From: Hydnum rufescens UP504
Taxonomy: Eukaryota > Basidiomycota > Agaricomycetes > Cantharellales > Hydnaceae
NCBI GenBank assembly: GCA_014904985.1
Contig: MU128997.1
Location: forward strand, 1-64,000
Direction: 5' to 3'
Length of the DNA stretch: 64,000 nucleotides
In this document: piece after piece, positions 34,201-44,627 of the stretch
Position numbering within the stretch: position 1 is the stretch's first letter
Layout: every line of letters starts with the position of its first letter
Notes under the pieces: model-generated
Told to the model about the DNA's origin: nothing
Seen by the model: the letters and a program-made list of their open reading frames with translations, nothing else
Databases searched by the model: none
Program-made: the position numbers and the translations under genes

Positions 34201-35131
34201 GCAAGATCTCGATATGAAAATGAGTAACATAGTTTTTGACTAGCAAAAGGAGAATCTACCTCGGTTGTCATGACCAAACATGATGCCGTTGGATTTATGG
34301 TGACGTCTCCGGTCATTAAGCCCACATCGCCGAATTCGGCGAGCATTTCGCGATATTTCTGGTTACTGAGAGCCTGGATAAAATAAGGGGAGTCACCCAG
34401 AAGAACTTAACGATACGATTAATTCTGAAATAACAAACTTTTATCGGACTGGTGTATATCACTCGCTGTTTATTTCGCAATGCCTGAGCAATGGCATATT
34501 CGGCAACGACAGTCTTTCCGGCACTAGTGTGCGCAGAGACGAGGACACTCTCGTTGCGTTCTATCGCGTATACTGATACTTGCTGAAATGGATCCAGTTT
34601 AAACGGATAAACCCGAGCAGGTTCAGTGGGAGATACATGTTGGGATATTGGGATATAATTGTAAAATGGCGGAACAGCGACTTGATGCCGCACCTGAATA
34701 ATTATCAGATAGACATCAGCTTACCTGATTCCAACACAACAATAATCGAATCATAAAAATCCCACCTGATGCGTCAGCAACAAGCTTTGCCCCGCGTCTG
34801 GATCCACAGCAGCGGTAAGACCAGGATTGACAGGAATCTCTCGATTCGCCAACGTCTCGAATTCGTCCACCACAACGGGAAAAGGGTCATATCGTCTGGC
34901 TCGTTTGGAGGGCCGGCTTGAAGGACCGCCAGTCTCGTCCTCGTCCTCTTCCATGTCTGCCTCCGAATGTGAATCTACACCGTCCACACGAGGGTCATCG
35001 TCCTCGAGACCGGATTCCAGATGTCTAAGAGAAGACGTTTGGGCATCGCTCGACTGGGTGTTCGCCTTGCGCTTGTTGTTGGCCCCATTGCCTATGGTAT
35101 CCTGTCCCCCAGAGAAGTCGAACAGGTCCAT
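31248..35131 (-). CDS. MTR4: Exosome RNA helicase MTR4 (Ski2-like)
   Basis: The start MDLFDFSGG (35131) opens an acidic, disordered lead with a basic [17 protein letters not shown]. The helicase core follows: AHTSAGKT (Walker A, about 34520), [30 protein letters not shown] (DEIH box), FLSATIPNA (motif III), then [37 protein letters not shown] and [10 protein letters not shown] (motif VI, about 33175). After the arch region come [27 protein letters not shown] and a C-terminus [29 protein letters not shown], all typical of MTR4. It unwinds nuclear RNA for the exosome within TRAMP-type complexes. Near 32030 the frame slips by one base between YEQYDQKQG and [15 protein letters not shown]. About ten introns. 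Confidence 0.93.
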
Positions 35132-35549
35132 ATTTTTTGGTACTGTATGTAACTGAAGTACGGTCGTTTTCAAAATTGTCCGCGACTTGAATTTTGGATC
35201 CGCGCGTGCTCTCGCGAAAATGAAGCCAAAATGGGGATGACGATAACTCCTCAACAACGCATCGTAGTGACAAGCGGTCTGTTGCAACATCCTCGCCTAA
35301 TCAATATCCAAGGCACGCTGTGATTACATCTCAAAGTTACACATCCGCCCTTTCCCAAGCTTCAGCAAAGGATTGTAGTGCACCGTTCGACTTCACGAGG
35401 ATTTATGTTTACAGCGTGTTGAAGAGAATGGTAGACAAGGTGAACAGCTATATATACAGCAACAGGTAAAGTGGAAGTACATTGAAATGAATGGGGAAGA
35501 TATCAAATACCACAGTGTGAGCAAAGTGTGTTGAATTCTAATAACGCAG
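35132..35549. other. Intergenic between MTR4 and CDH1
   Basis: 418 bases holding the MTR4 promoter and the CDH1 3' end. Contains TATATATA-like sequence near 35450 but no gene. Confidence 0.5.
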
Positions 35550-37700
35550 CTACCGGATTTTGCCCATTAAATCAGCACCTCGCATATCTGGTTCTTTCTG
35601 TTTTGGAGGGAAGATCTCGAAGAATCGCAGAGACTCGTCGCATGACGCAGTCGCGATTGTCTGTCCATGAGGACTCGTCGCAAGATAAAGGACACGGCCC
35701 GAATGTGCTATGAAAGAGATATTAGATGTGCGCGTTGGGTAATGCTATGTGTGGGTGGGTAGAACAATCCAAAACTTTTAAGAAGCGTAGACACAGGCAG
35801 GATGAGGAACCTACCCAAACAGTGACGACTCCAGGGACGGTGGCAGCACCATAACCATGCGTCGAAACGAGCTCGTCCGATGTGATCGACCACGCAAGGT
35901 TAGTGACCTGAAGACCACGGAATAAAATCGATCAACTACTCAATCTCCAATGTTGGTTAGGATACGACAGATTGACCTGGGATTGGCATTGCACCTGGTC
36001 GATCTTATATCCCATCGTCGTGTTCCAAAACCGTATTATAGGGTCTTGCTTCCCGCCACCGCTTGCCAGCAGACCACGCGCATGTGGGGACCAAGCCAGG
36101 CCTTTCACTGCCGCGCGGTGTTCGGTCAAACTCAACAACGGCGTTGGAGAGTTTGCTTTTGCCGCCATAGATCTTGTGAGAATGGAGGAATACCTTGGCG
36201 GGGACATGTCCGCCGCATTCGTAAGGGACGACGTGGAGAGGCGCCCACGGTGGATGGTAGTTTGTGACACTTGTTTTGATGTGCTATTCGTCGCGGACGA
36301 ACGAAGGTCCCAGACATATAACCTACAATCATCACCACCTGATGCAAGAACTGGGTCGCCGAATGTGCTGAATTTTAGACCACAGACTTCGGCGCTATTG
36401 CAATAGTTAGTAGGGGAGGTGTTAAATAGTACAAGACGCACAGATGAGCGGTAATTCTCTTCACGGGCATAGGCGTACGAAGATCTCGAAGCAAGATAGT
36501 ACAATCAGCAGATCCGGTAGCAATAAGAGAGTCCATTGAGGAGATGTTGCCAATACGCTTTGTGTGACCGGATATGGTGCGCAATTTGAGACCAGTTTGG
36601 ACGTCGTAGGTAGTTAAGTCACCTCGCCTGTTTCCCACGGCAAGTACGTTCCCCTGAAAGAGATAATATCACGCGATATAATCATCAGCGCCCAGCGGAA
36701 TACTCAGAATTGCGAGTAGATGCCGCACATCTTCGATCCATCTAACACTTGAAGGATAAAGTCCACTGGATTCCAGCTCACCAAAACTAAGCAATTTTTG
36801 GACTTTCCCTTGCTCAACATCATATACGTATATACTCTTGCCGAGAACCACGGCCAACACATCCTTGTTTGACCAATCCATTAGATTCAGATAGAAATTA
36901 TCCTGTTCCAACATCAGCGAAGATTGAAAAGACGAATCGAACAGTGGTACCTCGAGATCTGGTGCATCTAGCACCTTATAGGCGGTGGTTGAGATGTGCC
37001 TCATTCGTTTGGTAGGTGCCATGAGCTGTTTCCTGGTGGTGAGAGGAAGAGGAACTATGTCGTAGGCAGAGTGTAAGACGCTATCCAGCTGGAAGTCGCG
37101 GCGAGTAGCAAGAGACCCGCTCTCCGAACTCGCCAAGGGACGATGATATGAGAATATCCTCGAACGGCCGGTTGTGGACTCCGTGCTGATGCTCGGTGCG
37201 CATGCAGATAACAGAATTCCCTTGTACCGCGCGTTCGCTATAGTAACAAAGACAATAGAAATCTGAGTGACGGTGTGCGCGACAGCTCTTATAAGGACGA
37301 ACCAAACCGAATCCCTTCCCTGCAATGTATTAGTGCTATCATGTTGAGCGAACGCCTCGATAGCTTGTCGAGCCCTCTTCGACCGGGGAGGTAGAGCCTG
37401 TGGACGCGATATCGCACGATACGCGACCCGGATATCTTTATCTGAGTCGTAAGCGATGAATCTAAGATGGTTTACCCATTAGATATGCCAAACGCGTGGG
37501 GCACACCACGCAACTGACCTGTCTCCTGCGGCAGAATCAATTTCTCCAGATATCCTCCGTCGCTTCCGGGAGTATGTCGAGCGTGCACTTCTAGTCCCGT
37601 ACGAAGAACCATCGTTTCCACCGGACACCGTCGATCATGGGTGCCGGAGGCGCGTCGCCAGTAGTCAATACCGTGGAATCGCCCTCCTGGGGCCACCTTC
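35550..37700 (-). CDS. CDH1: APC/C activator CDH1/FZR1 (WD40)
   Basis: The N-terminal part shows RKRRRISGEIDSAAGDRFIA and SDKDIRVAYRAI, then RKQLMAPTKRMRHISTTAYKV, LDAPDLE and DNFYLNLMDWSNKDVLAVVLG. Seven-bladed WD40 repeats follow (LLSFGE, GNRRGDLTTYDVQTG, ISGHTKRIGN, LASGGDDCRLYVWDLR, LTEHRAAVKGLAWSPH, LLASGGGKQDPIIRFWN, STHGYG) and the chain ends MGKIR, the IR tail that docks on the APC/C. CDH1 brings substrates to the anaphase-promoting complex in late mitosis and G1. About 14 residues normally found between the last two blades (KYPS..LTGHT-like) are not encoded: TVW joins directly to HSGRVLYLATSP. The 5' end near 37680 is unresolved, with a stop or frame slip before the first recognisable exon. 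Confidence 0.88.
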
Positions 37701-37780
37701 ACCCAAAATAGGGGGCAATGATGGTACATGTGCTGGCATTGGGGCAGAGCGAAGGAGAAACTACACTTCTTGCAGTACAA

Positions 37781-38562
37781 GGGCGGGGTCGGCGCTAGCC
37801 GAGCCGGTCTCTCGGCGGTATCCGTTGATATTCATCTAAGCAAGCCCAAACAAGTGTCCACAAGAGCCCGAAACTGCCCACACGTGATCGGTTTAATTTG
37901 GTCCTCCCTGGAAATCATAGGCGCTACGGTAGAAACTATGTTGTTACTGGATAGTTGGTTAGACTTCTGCAATATTAACTCCCATGGATGGCATTGGATG
38001 GATCAAACATTATGATAACCGCTGCCGGTCACCTTGCTGGACGAATAAAACAAAATTGTTGCTAGTTGATCCCGTCGAAAATTCGGTTCCTGATTATGTA
38101 ATAGTTATGGTGTACAACAAGAGACAACTGCTCTTACTGTACTATTTCGATCGTAGGTTCAGAGATAGATTTTTTTTGCTTCCGTCCAGGTGGCCGTTAG
38201 TTCAAGGACTCTCACGGCATGTGACACTCAAGCACTAGACTATTGATTAGAAATCCACAAAGGACCTCAGCGGGCCTCACATGAACAAAGCTGGGGCAAA
38301 ATTTTGTGACACTGAGATTTTTTTAGTTCAAAGACTCTGTGTGACGCGTGATTAGTTCACCCTCTGTGACTGTGACGCGTGACAAGAACGAAATAGTACA
38401 GTATTCCATCTGTGATCAGCTCGACATCCATCCTACTAAGATATGGAAGAGATAACTTACGATCTGGTGGGGGAAAGGGGCGTCGAAGCCGCCCATGTCC
38501 ATAGAAATTCAAGGTCGGGCTCTTCTTCCTCGATTTCAATGATTCTAAACCGTGCATTGCAG
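37781..38562. other. Intergenic with small repeated motifs, no gene seen
   Basis: The likely promoters of CDH1 (-) and the GNAT-MSS4 gene (+) lie here. TTAGTTCAAAGACTCT-like and GTGACGCGTGA motifs occur twice each (38188-38400). The first exon of the GNAT-MSS4 gene may also lie at the right end (38480-38560). Confidence 0.45.
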
Positions 38563-39616
38563 TTTTCCCTGTTGATGAGGCGGCCTCACTAGAGACTTTC
38601 CTGTAGGCTGCGAAGCAGATGGTTTTCTTGAAGGTCTTACTGACAGGTTGAGTGCAGCTATCGTCAAGCAAACGCTCCAAACCTCTTCCTCGGTGCCTAC
38701 CAATCAACTCCGCAGTCGCGCAGACTGGTCGCATATATCACATCCACCCTCTCCTCAGCCCAGGCCTTTCCCATGAATCCATGTTTTTACACGTCCCCGG
38801 AGGCTCCTCTGTGTGCATTCATGCCGTCGCTACGGCCCCGCAATTCCAAAGACGCGGCATAGCGCTTTCCCTCTTAAAGGAATATCTCACTCGGCTCGAA
38901 CGTGATGGCACAGTTGAACGTGTGCTGTTAATATGCCATGAAGATCTTGTTTCGCTGTATGAGAAAGCTGGCTTCGAACTCGTGGGGAGAAGCTCGGTTG
39001 TTCATGGAGCCCGGGAGTGGTTTGAGATGAGGCGCATTCTCCGTTCCTCGACGCAAGCATCCGTCCCGTCAATCCCACAGAATGTTCTTGCTGCCGCCCT
39101 CTCCGTCCGACCAAACGCCCACCCTCGGGCTACCCTTCTACCCTCTGTGGCCGGTGTGAATGAATTGGTCATTGAGGCCGATGGCGATCGTATAAACAAA
39201 TATCCGATCGTATGCGTTCAAGATGGGTGTGGGGGCCTCATCCTGCAAGCAAAGACGGCTCGATTACGTCAAGCACCGTCGGTACAGGTATTCGTCAAGT
39301 TCATACATTGATCTACCTAGGACACACTTGACAAATTATGACACAGCTCGAACCTCCAATGCACCCACCTCCAGCCAAGCTTCCCCCTCTTCCACCATTG
39401 GGCGAAAGCGCTTCATGGTGGCTAGTGTCTCCGAGCCCAATGATATTTGACAATATTGCATTCTCGCGACCACTACCGACACCTCAACCGAATGCATTGG
39501 AGCCCCGAATCAAGCTCCTGGCGTGCGCAATATGCGACCTGGGGCCTATAGGGTGGTCTTTGGAAGGCGGCAGTGAATTCTGGGTTTATTGCGGACGTGT
39601 CGGCTATCAAATGTAA
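38563..39616 (+). CDS. GNAT acetyltransferase fused to MSS4/RABIF domain
   Basis: The N-terminal domain is a serotonin-N-acetyltransferase-like GNAT: VFPVDEAASLETFL, YRQANAPNLFLGAY, LVAYITSTLSSA, LSHESMFLHVPG, then the acetyl-CoA loop PQFQRRGIALSLLKEY (Q/R-x-x-G-x-A) and LYEKAGFELVGRSSVVHG. With no stop, the same reading frame (to 39290) runs into an MSS4 domain: YPIVCVQDGCGGLIL (first zinc ligands), WWLVSPSPMIFDNIAFSR, KLLACAICDLGPIGW (second CxxC), SEFWVYCGRVGYQM. MSS4/DSS4 proteins bind nucleotide-free Rab GTPases. One base is missing at about 38755 (GCCCAGG) between the two halves of the GNAT domain. The first exon is not identified. The fusion itself lies inside one continuous exon. Confidence 0.85.
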
Positions 39617-39787
39617 CTACTGTCACTGTACTAACATGATTTCGGCAAGTGCCGAGTTCCCATGCAGCCATTCCAGGAGGTTCGACCATCTCCTGCTGCT
39701 CTGTCATCATCCTCTCTTTGGTAAAGTCGTGACCTCCTTCTTCCACCCCCCTGAGCTCCCCAAGATACCTACGTTGTGTTCAGGCTG

Positions 39788-41671
39788 ATGGATGCTATAC
39801 GAGGACTTCCTCTCCTGAGCGGACCACCTCCCCAAGTGGAGGAACCCAACCGACATGGTTGTCGGAAGTGTGGCAAGGAATTCGGACTGTTCACTCGCTC
39901 TCGAATCTGCAACCATTGTGGTGGGCGTGTTCTCCGAACTAAGCGTATGACTGCCGGTCCTATGACCGCTATTATGTAGGATTCTCCTATTGCACAAGCT
40001 GTAGCGATCATCAAGCATTGATGGCTCGGGAAGCGAATGAGCCTGGATATGATGTAGTGCAAGTTTGTGCCTACTGTATCGAGAGGCTGAGCAGTGCGTG
40101 GTCCTGCTCGTGCTCTGGAGGGTGTTGTGTTGATGACAAATGCACAACAGTAACTGCTAGTGGACGTGGCAAACTTCGAGCGTTGCCGGTATCACAGTTG
40201 CGAAACTACCTCAAGGCCTATGGACTCCCTACTCCGACGAATGTCCTCGAAAAGGATGACATCGTGGATGCGGTGATGGCAGCTAGGGTAACGTCGATCA
40301 TGGCGCTCTTGAAGGGTACATGTATCTGATTCCCTCGCCACAAAGGCTCCGAATGGATGTCTCTCCCCAGAGCATGAGGTGAGGCACAATTACCGTTACA
40401 TTCCCCATCGGTACTTAGCTACCCACGAGCAGGATTACTATCGGAAACACTCAGTCCCTAACAAATCTCCGGAACGTCGTACTCGTAGTCTTTTCTCGCG
40501 CATGACCGGCGCAGACGGCGGTTCGACCCCGCCTATACCGCCGCGTCCAGCCCCTCGAACAAATCAGCAAACACGATCAACTCCCAGTCGGCCCACTGCG
40601 GCGCGATCCCAAGCTCCACGTCAGCCCCCTAGCCAGTATAATGCACCCAATTCCAATCCATATCGTTATCGACCCCCTCCTGGTCCAATTCCGAATGTTA
40701 ATCCTACATCTCGACCTTATCCTCCTCGCCCTTCCAGTGCTCCTGCTCCGCCACCACGTCCGCCGTCCCCAACCGTTCCTTCTCTTGACAGCCTGTTAGA
40801 AATGAGACCGGATGAACTACACGCTCTATCTGTTGGCTCGTTGAAAGCGATTTTATTTGAAGTGAATACCTTCGCTCATCATATTTTCCCACTGCTTGTC
40901 TGATTCCGAACGTTCTACCCCTCCAGAATCATGTTATTCCTGGACAAGTCTTAGAAAAGGACGACCTCGTCGCCAAAGTCCAGTTATTGTTGGACAACGA
41001 GCAGAGAGAGAGGGCTAGAGAAACACAAATTCGGGCTGCTGAAGAGCAGACTTATCTGGAGCAACAAGCTCGCATGAGAGAAGAATTTCGCATGCGAGAA
41101 CAACAGCGTGAGCGGGAGCGGGAACCGCAGCGCGGACCGGGACAAGAACAGGAGCAGGCATGGGATAGTGACATGGAGCAGCAGGATGATAACGAGCTCG
41201 GGCAAGATTTTGGAGATGGTAAGCCCATGCGCGATCCTGTGCTAGCTTACGTGGCGGTTCCTCATCCAGGTTTTCAGCTGATCCAGACACCGTCATGAGT
41301 GTGGCTAGCGATGAAGGAGAGCGTCATACTGTTGCGGAGCCCGAACCGGCTGATGATCATGGCCCCATTCACTCTCACGAGACGACTACAGCATCCAGCT
41401 CACCGCCCAAGCCGATGTCTTCTACAACTGTAGAGCGATCTGGGCTCTGTGTGGTCTGCCAAGATGATGAAGTGTGTTGATTCTCTTTCATGAATATATG
41501 CCATTTAATAAGAGGCATTATTTGTAGGCCAACATTGTTGTTGTCGATTGTGGCCATCTTGCCATGTGTCGCGGGTGCTCCGATTTGGTTATGAACTCAA
41601 GTCGTGAATGCCCACTCTGTCGAACACGGATAGTCACTCCTCAACGTCTTCTGCGCGTGTTTAAGACGTAG
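39788..41671 (+). CDS. FYVE-RING E3 ubiquitin ligase with two SAP-like repeats
   Basis: Exons join to: a FYVE-like zinc domain (CRKCGKEF, ICNHCGGFSYCTSCSDHQ, VCAYC; about 39850-40090), a SAP-like segment ALPVSQLRNYLKAYGL with LEKDDIVDAVM (40180-40290), a long Pro/Arg/Ser-rich linker, a second SAP-like segment (MRPDELHALSVGSLKAILFEVN, LEKDDLVAKV), an Arg/Glu/Gln coiled coil (41000-41120), and a C-terminal C3HC4 RING (CVVCQDDE, DCGHLAMCRGCSDLV, ECPLCRTRI; 41450-41630). The order FYVE-like, SAP, RING matches the RFFL/RNF34 (rififylin/CARP) ligases. The FYVE domain lacks the RRHHCR lipid-binding motif (RSRICNHC instead), so phosphoinositide binding is doubtful, as in RFFL. Likely acts on endosomal or cytosolic targets. 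Confidence 0.88.
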
Positions 41672-42061
41672 ACGTAGAAGGTTCCCTTGCATCCTGTCCT
41701 GGGCATCCACGGGACTTTTTGGCATTCTATCTTAGATATTCTTTAACTACCTCCCAGCTATATACTCCATCTGCTTGAAATGCAGGCGATGGCAAACAAA
41801 TGCCAGATGCTACTTCTTTTGGACTGGTGACAAAGCAGGGAATTTGCGTTCCGGTCAATTGAGTTTAAGAAATTTTGACTAGCGCCAGGGCTGTGAATGG
41901 AAAGCGAGGTGGCCTTGACGGCCGAAGGATCGTGGTGTGGTGATGAGCGTCGCCAGGACAACGTCCTTGAGGGGGGTGGCCCCCACCCGGCAAATTGCGA
42001 CGTCGCCCTTTCTTTCAGACCCCCAAAGCACCGTGAACGCGTTGTGGCCTATCAACACATG
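41672..42061. other. Intergenic, no gene seen
   Basis: 390 bases between the RING ligase and the chromodomain gene on the same strand. The open frame from 41897 is continuous with the next gene, so its start could lie here rather than at 42062. Confidence 0.5.
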
Positions 42062-44228
42062 TCTCAAATCCCTTCCCCAATATCACCCGTGGCAACGATG
42101 GGACCTACGGTGACGTCCCCCTCCGGCCGATTCCAAATGATGAATGTATTCCAGAGTCTTTTTGATGCTCATACTCAGAAATTTATTGCAGAGTTGGAAC
42201 GAGTGAAAGACGAGACACTCACTGGCGTCAGGCGCAATCTCGTAGAACAATCACAGAACATTGCGGAGTCTTTGACTCAATCACACAATCTGCAGATGGC
42301 CGCGATCAACGCCGTTCTCGCTACCCAGGCGAAACAGCACGAGTCGCTAAAATTGCAACACGAAGCTGTTCGCGGACTTCCCAACGCCGAGATGTGGGAT
42401 ACTGTTCTCGGTAGTGTGCACGCGTTGGAAGCTCGTCTTGCTAAATGTATCCTTGACGAAGACGGCGAGCATGCTCCCGGTAATCAGGGACTTGTCCCCT
42501 CGACTAGCGTCACGACTTCTATCTCGGAACCTGTGACTGAATATGACGACTTTGTGAACATCCAAGACGGTGTGTCATTGCCATCTGTGTAGCACGACAC
42601 CGCCTCCAATTCACAGTCAAATGCAGGTCCCCCCTCTCTTGCTTCAAGCCCTGGGGTGGCAGAGGTCCCTGCCGCCAAAAAGCGGCGTTGTCCACCCTCT
42701 GGTCTTGCCCCCCTGCAACCTATTCAGCAGTTCATGCCCCTTGCTCCACTGGAGTCCAAACCTAAAATTTCTAGCCTCTCTCGATCTTCTGTTCCTCAAC
42801 TTGGTTTGTCATTCATCGCACTGTTTCTGCGAGGGTTGACGCCATTGGGCTGAATGTAGATAATTTTCCTCGATCCGAGCCGTATCCAAGTCCCTTGTCC
42901 CATAAACATATGACGCCCGCATGCGAAAACGAACTACCGACTTCTCATCACTTGACCCCTTGGCTCCCCATAATACTGTTGCGCCCTATGACTCCCTTAA
43001 TTCCACCATTCTTCCTCCAGATCAAACATCACACTCCGCTAGTGGGATCTCAGGGTCCTTTAGACAGCCCTCTAGCACCATCAAAAAGCCTTTCGACTCT
43101 GATCTACATTCCCGTACCCGGAACTTCCCCACCTCTTCAAATGAAGAAAATTCCTTAATTTATCCTTCCAAGCCGAAGAAAAAACGACGTATTACCATTG
43201 TGAACCGGAAACCTCAACCTCAACTGACGGATACAAAGCGGAAACGATTGTCATCATTGTCGAATTCTCCCAGGACTCGCGTTCAATGGCCCACCCCCAC
43301 GGAGTTGACATTCGGCCTGAAGCCATCTGTAAGCTTGTTCCCTTGCATTATCTTCATCGGAAGTGTAAAATTTGAATACTTCCCTCTTTCACAATACAGC
43401 TCATCAAATGTGACCAGTCAGTAACACCCTATAGATCCTCTATCACTAATTGTTCATATCCCTTGGATACAGATGTGATTCCTGGTATCACACAAGTTGT
43501 GTTGGAATTGGTGCGTACTATGATGTTTGAAGTATTAATTTTGTGGGTTATCATTAATGGCTTTGTGGTGCTTCCAGAGGAAAATAGTCAACGTGTAGAC
43601 GAGGCAATATTCATCTGTCCGCGATGTCAAACAATGGGGTCTGTAGTACTCTTCAATGATTTCATTGGATATTCATTGTATTCATTATGTTGCATTTTAG
43701 GCCTACATGTATGAATTTTGTTCACATTGCTGATGGCTTTGTGGTTGTTGATAATTTGTTAATATAGATGTCCCCCGGAGGACCAGTCGGACAGCAACAT
43801 CAACATGTGGTCGCCCGGATTGCAAGGTGGTGAAGATAGACATAAAGCATGAAGAAGAACCAGAATATGTCATTGAAGCAATTATCGGCCGTCGGCCCAC
43901 TAGATTCTTCAACAAGGGGGTGTGGGATTATCTCCTCAAATGGGAAGGTAATGGGAATTAATTTTATCCTTGTGGCTCACTTACCTAAACTGCCTGGACC
44001 AAGGCTATGACACAAATCTATCCACCTGGATTCCCAGTGGAGAAGTTGGTGGAAGTGAGACACTTGTTCCGCGCTTTGAAGCCGCAGCGTAAGGATCCAT
44101 CTTGAATGCTTTTTGGGTTGCGGCTCATACCCTGTTTCTACAGTGAAGCTGAAGGGCTGGATCTCAAGTCCCTCATAGTATTCTTGAAAAGTGCGAGAGA
44201 AGCACCCAATCCAATTTATGAGAGATAA
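42062..44228 (+). CDS. Chromodomain protein with coiled coil and zinc-binding cysteines
   Basis: The N-terminal third (42150-42460) is a coiled coil (FIAELERVKDETLTGVRRNL, ALEARLAKCIL). A disordered Ser/Pro/Lys part with nuclear-localisation-like KKKRR and KRKR follows (42600-43330). A CPRC / CGRPDC pair (43618 and 43806) looks like a zinc site, and a chromodomain comes next: EPEYVIEAIIGRRP, VWDYLLKWEGYDTN, STWIP, split by an intron at about 43950. The chain ends in a helix (LKSLIVFLKSAREAP). The aromatic cage residues Y, W and W are present, so methyl-lysine binding is plausible. It differs from retroelement chromodomains in this window and has host-type introns. One frame change near 42915 is unexplained. 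Function unknown, perhaps chromatin reading. Confidence 0.65.
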
Positions 44229-44627
44229 TGCTTCTGTTCAATTCTATTTTTTGCATGTTATGTAATAATTCACCTTCTCCCGTACACGACCTTTTATTCC
44301 TTTGATTTTATAGCTACTTGAACATACCGCCTTTTGGTTTCGCATGCCAATTCACGATATTGAAGGGCTGACGCCTCTGATACATCATGGTTATGATGCG
44401 GACGGCGGTCCGCTAGAAATTAGCATCGGCAATTGCGATGACGGCCTATGGGCATCACAACAATATGCGTTCAGCAGGCGCACTTGCCGATATTTTGGTT
44501 TTAACGAGAAATGTAGAGGTGTAGGATGTGTACAATATGGTTCCTATAATTCGTTCGATTGTGTTGTGATCCGAACGCGTGACTGGTCTTGGATCTTAGA
44601 AGTTGTTACATCCCTTCAAACGCCGCG
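44229..44627. other. Intergenic, no gene seen
   Basis: 399 bases between the chromodomain gene and AFI1 on the same strand. The frame opening at 44344 is unspliced leader in front of the AFI1 ATG and shows no similarity. Confidence 0.5.

Noticed and set aside
38188..38400. Repeated TTAGTTCAA..GACTCT and GTGACGCGTGA motifs as a possible operator or small transposon
   Set aside because: Only two copies each, unequal spacing and no clear ends or duplication.
43806..44140. Chromodomain as a leftover of a Ty3/gypsy integrase
   Set aside because: No integrase, GPY/F or LTR sequence nearby, and it contains introns of host type, unlike the chromodomain at 5166-5320.
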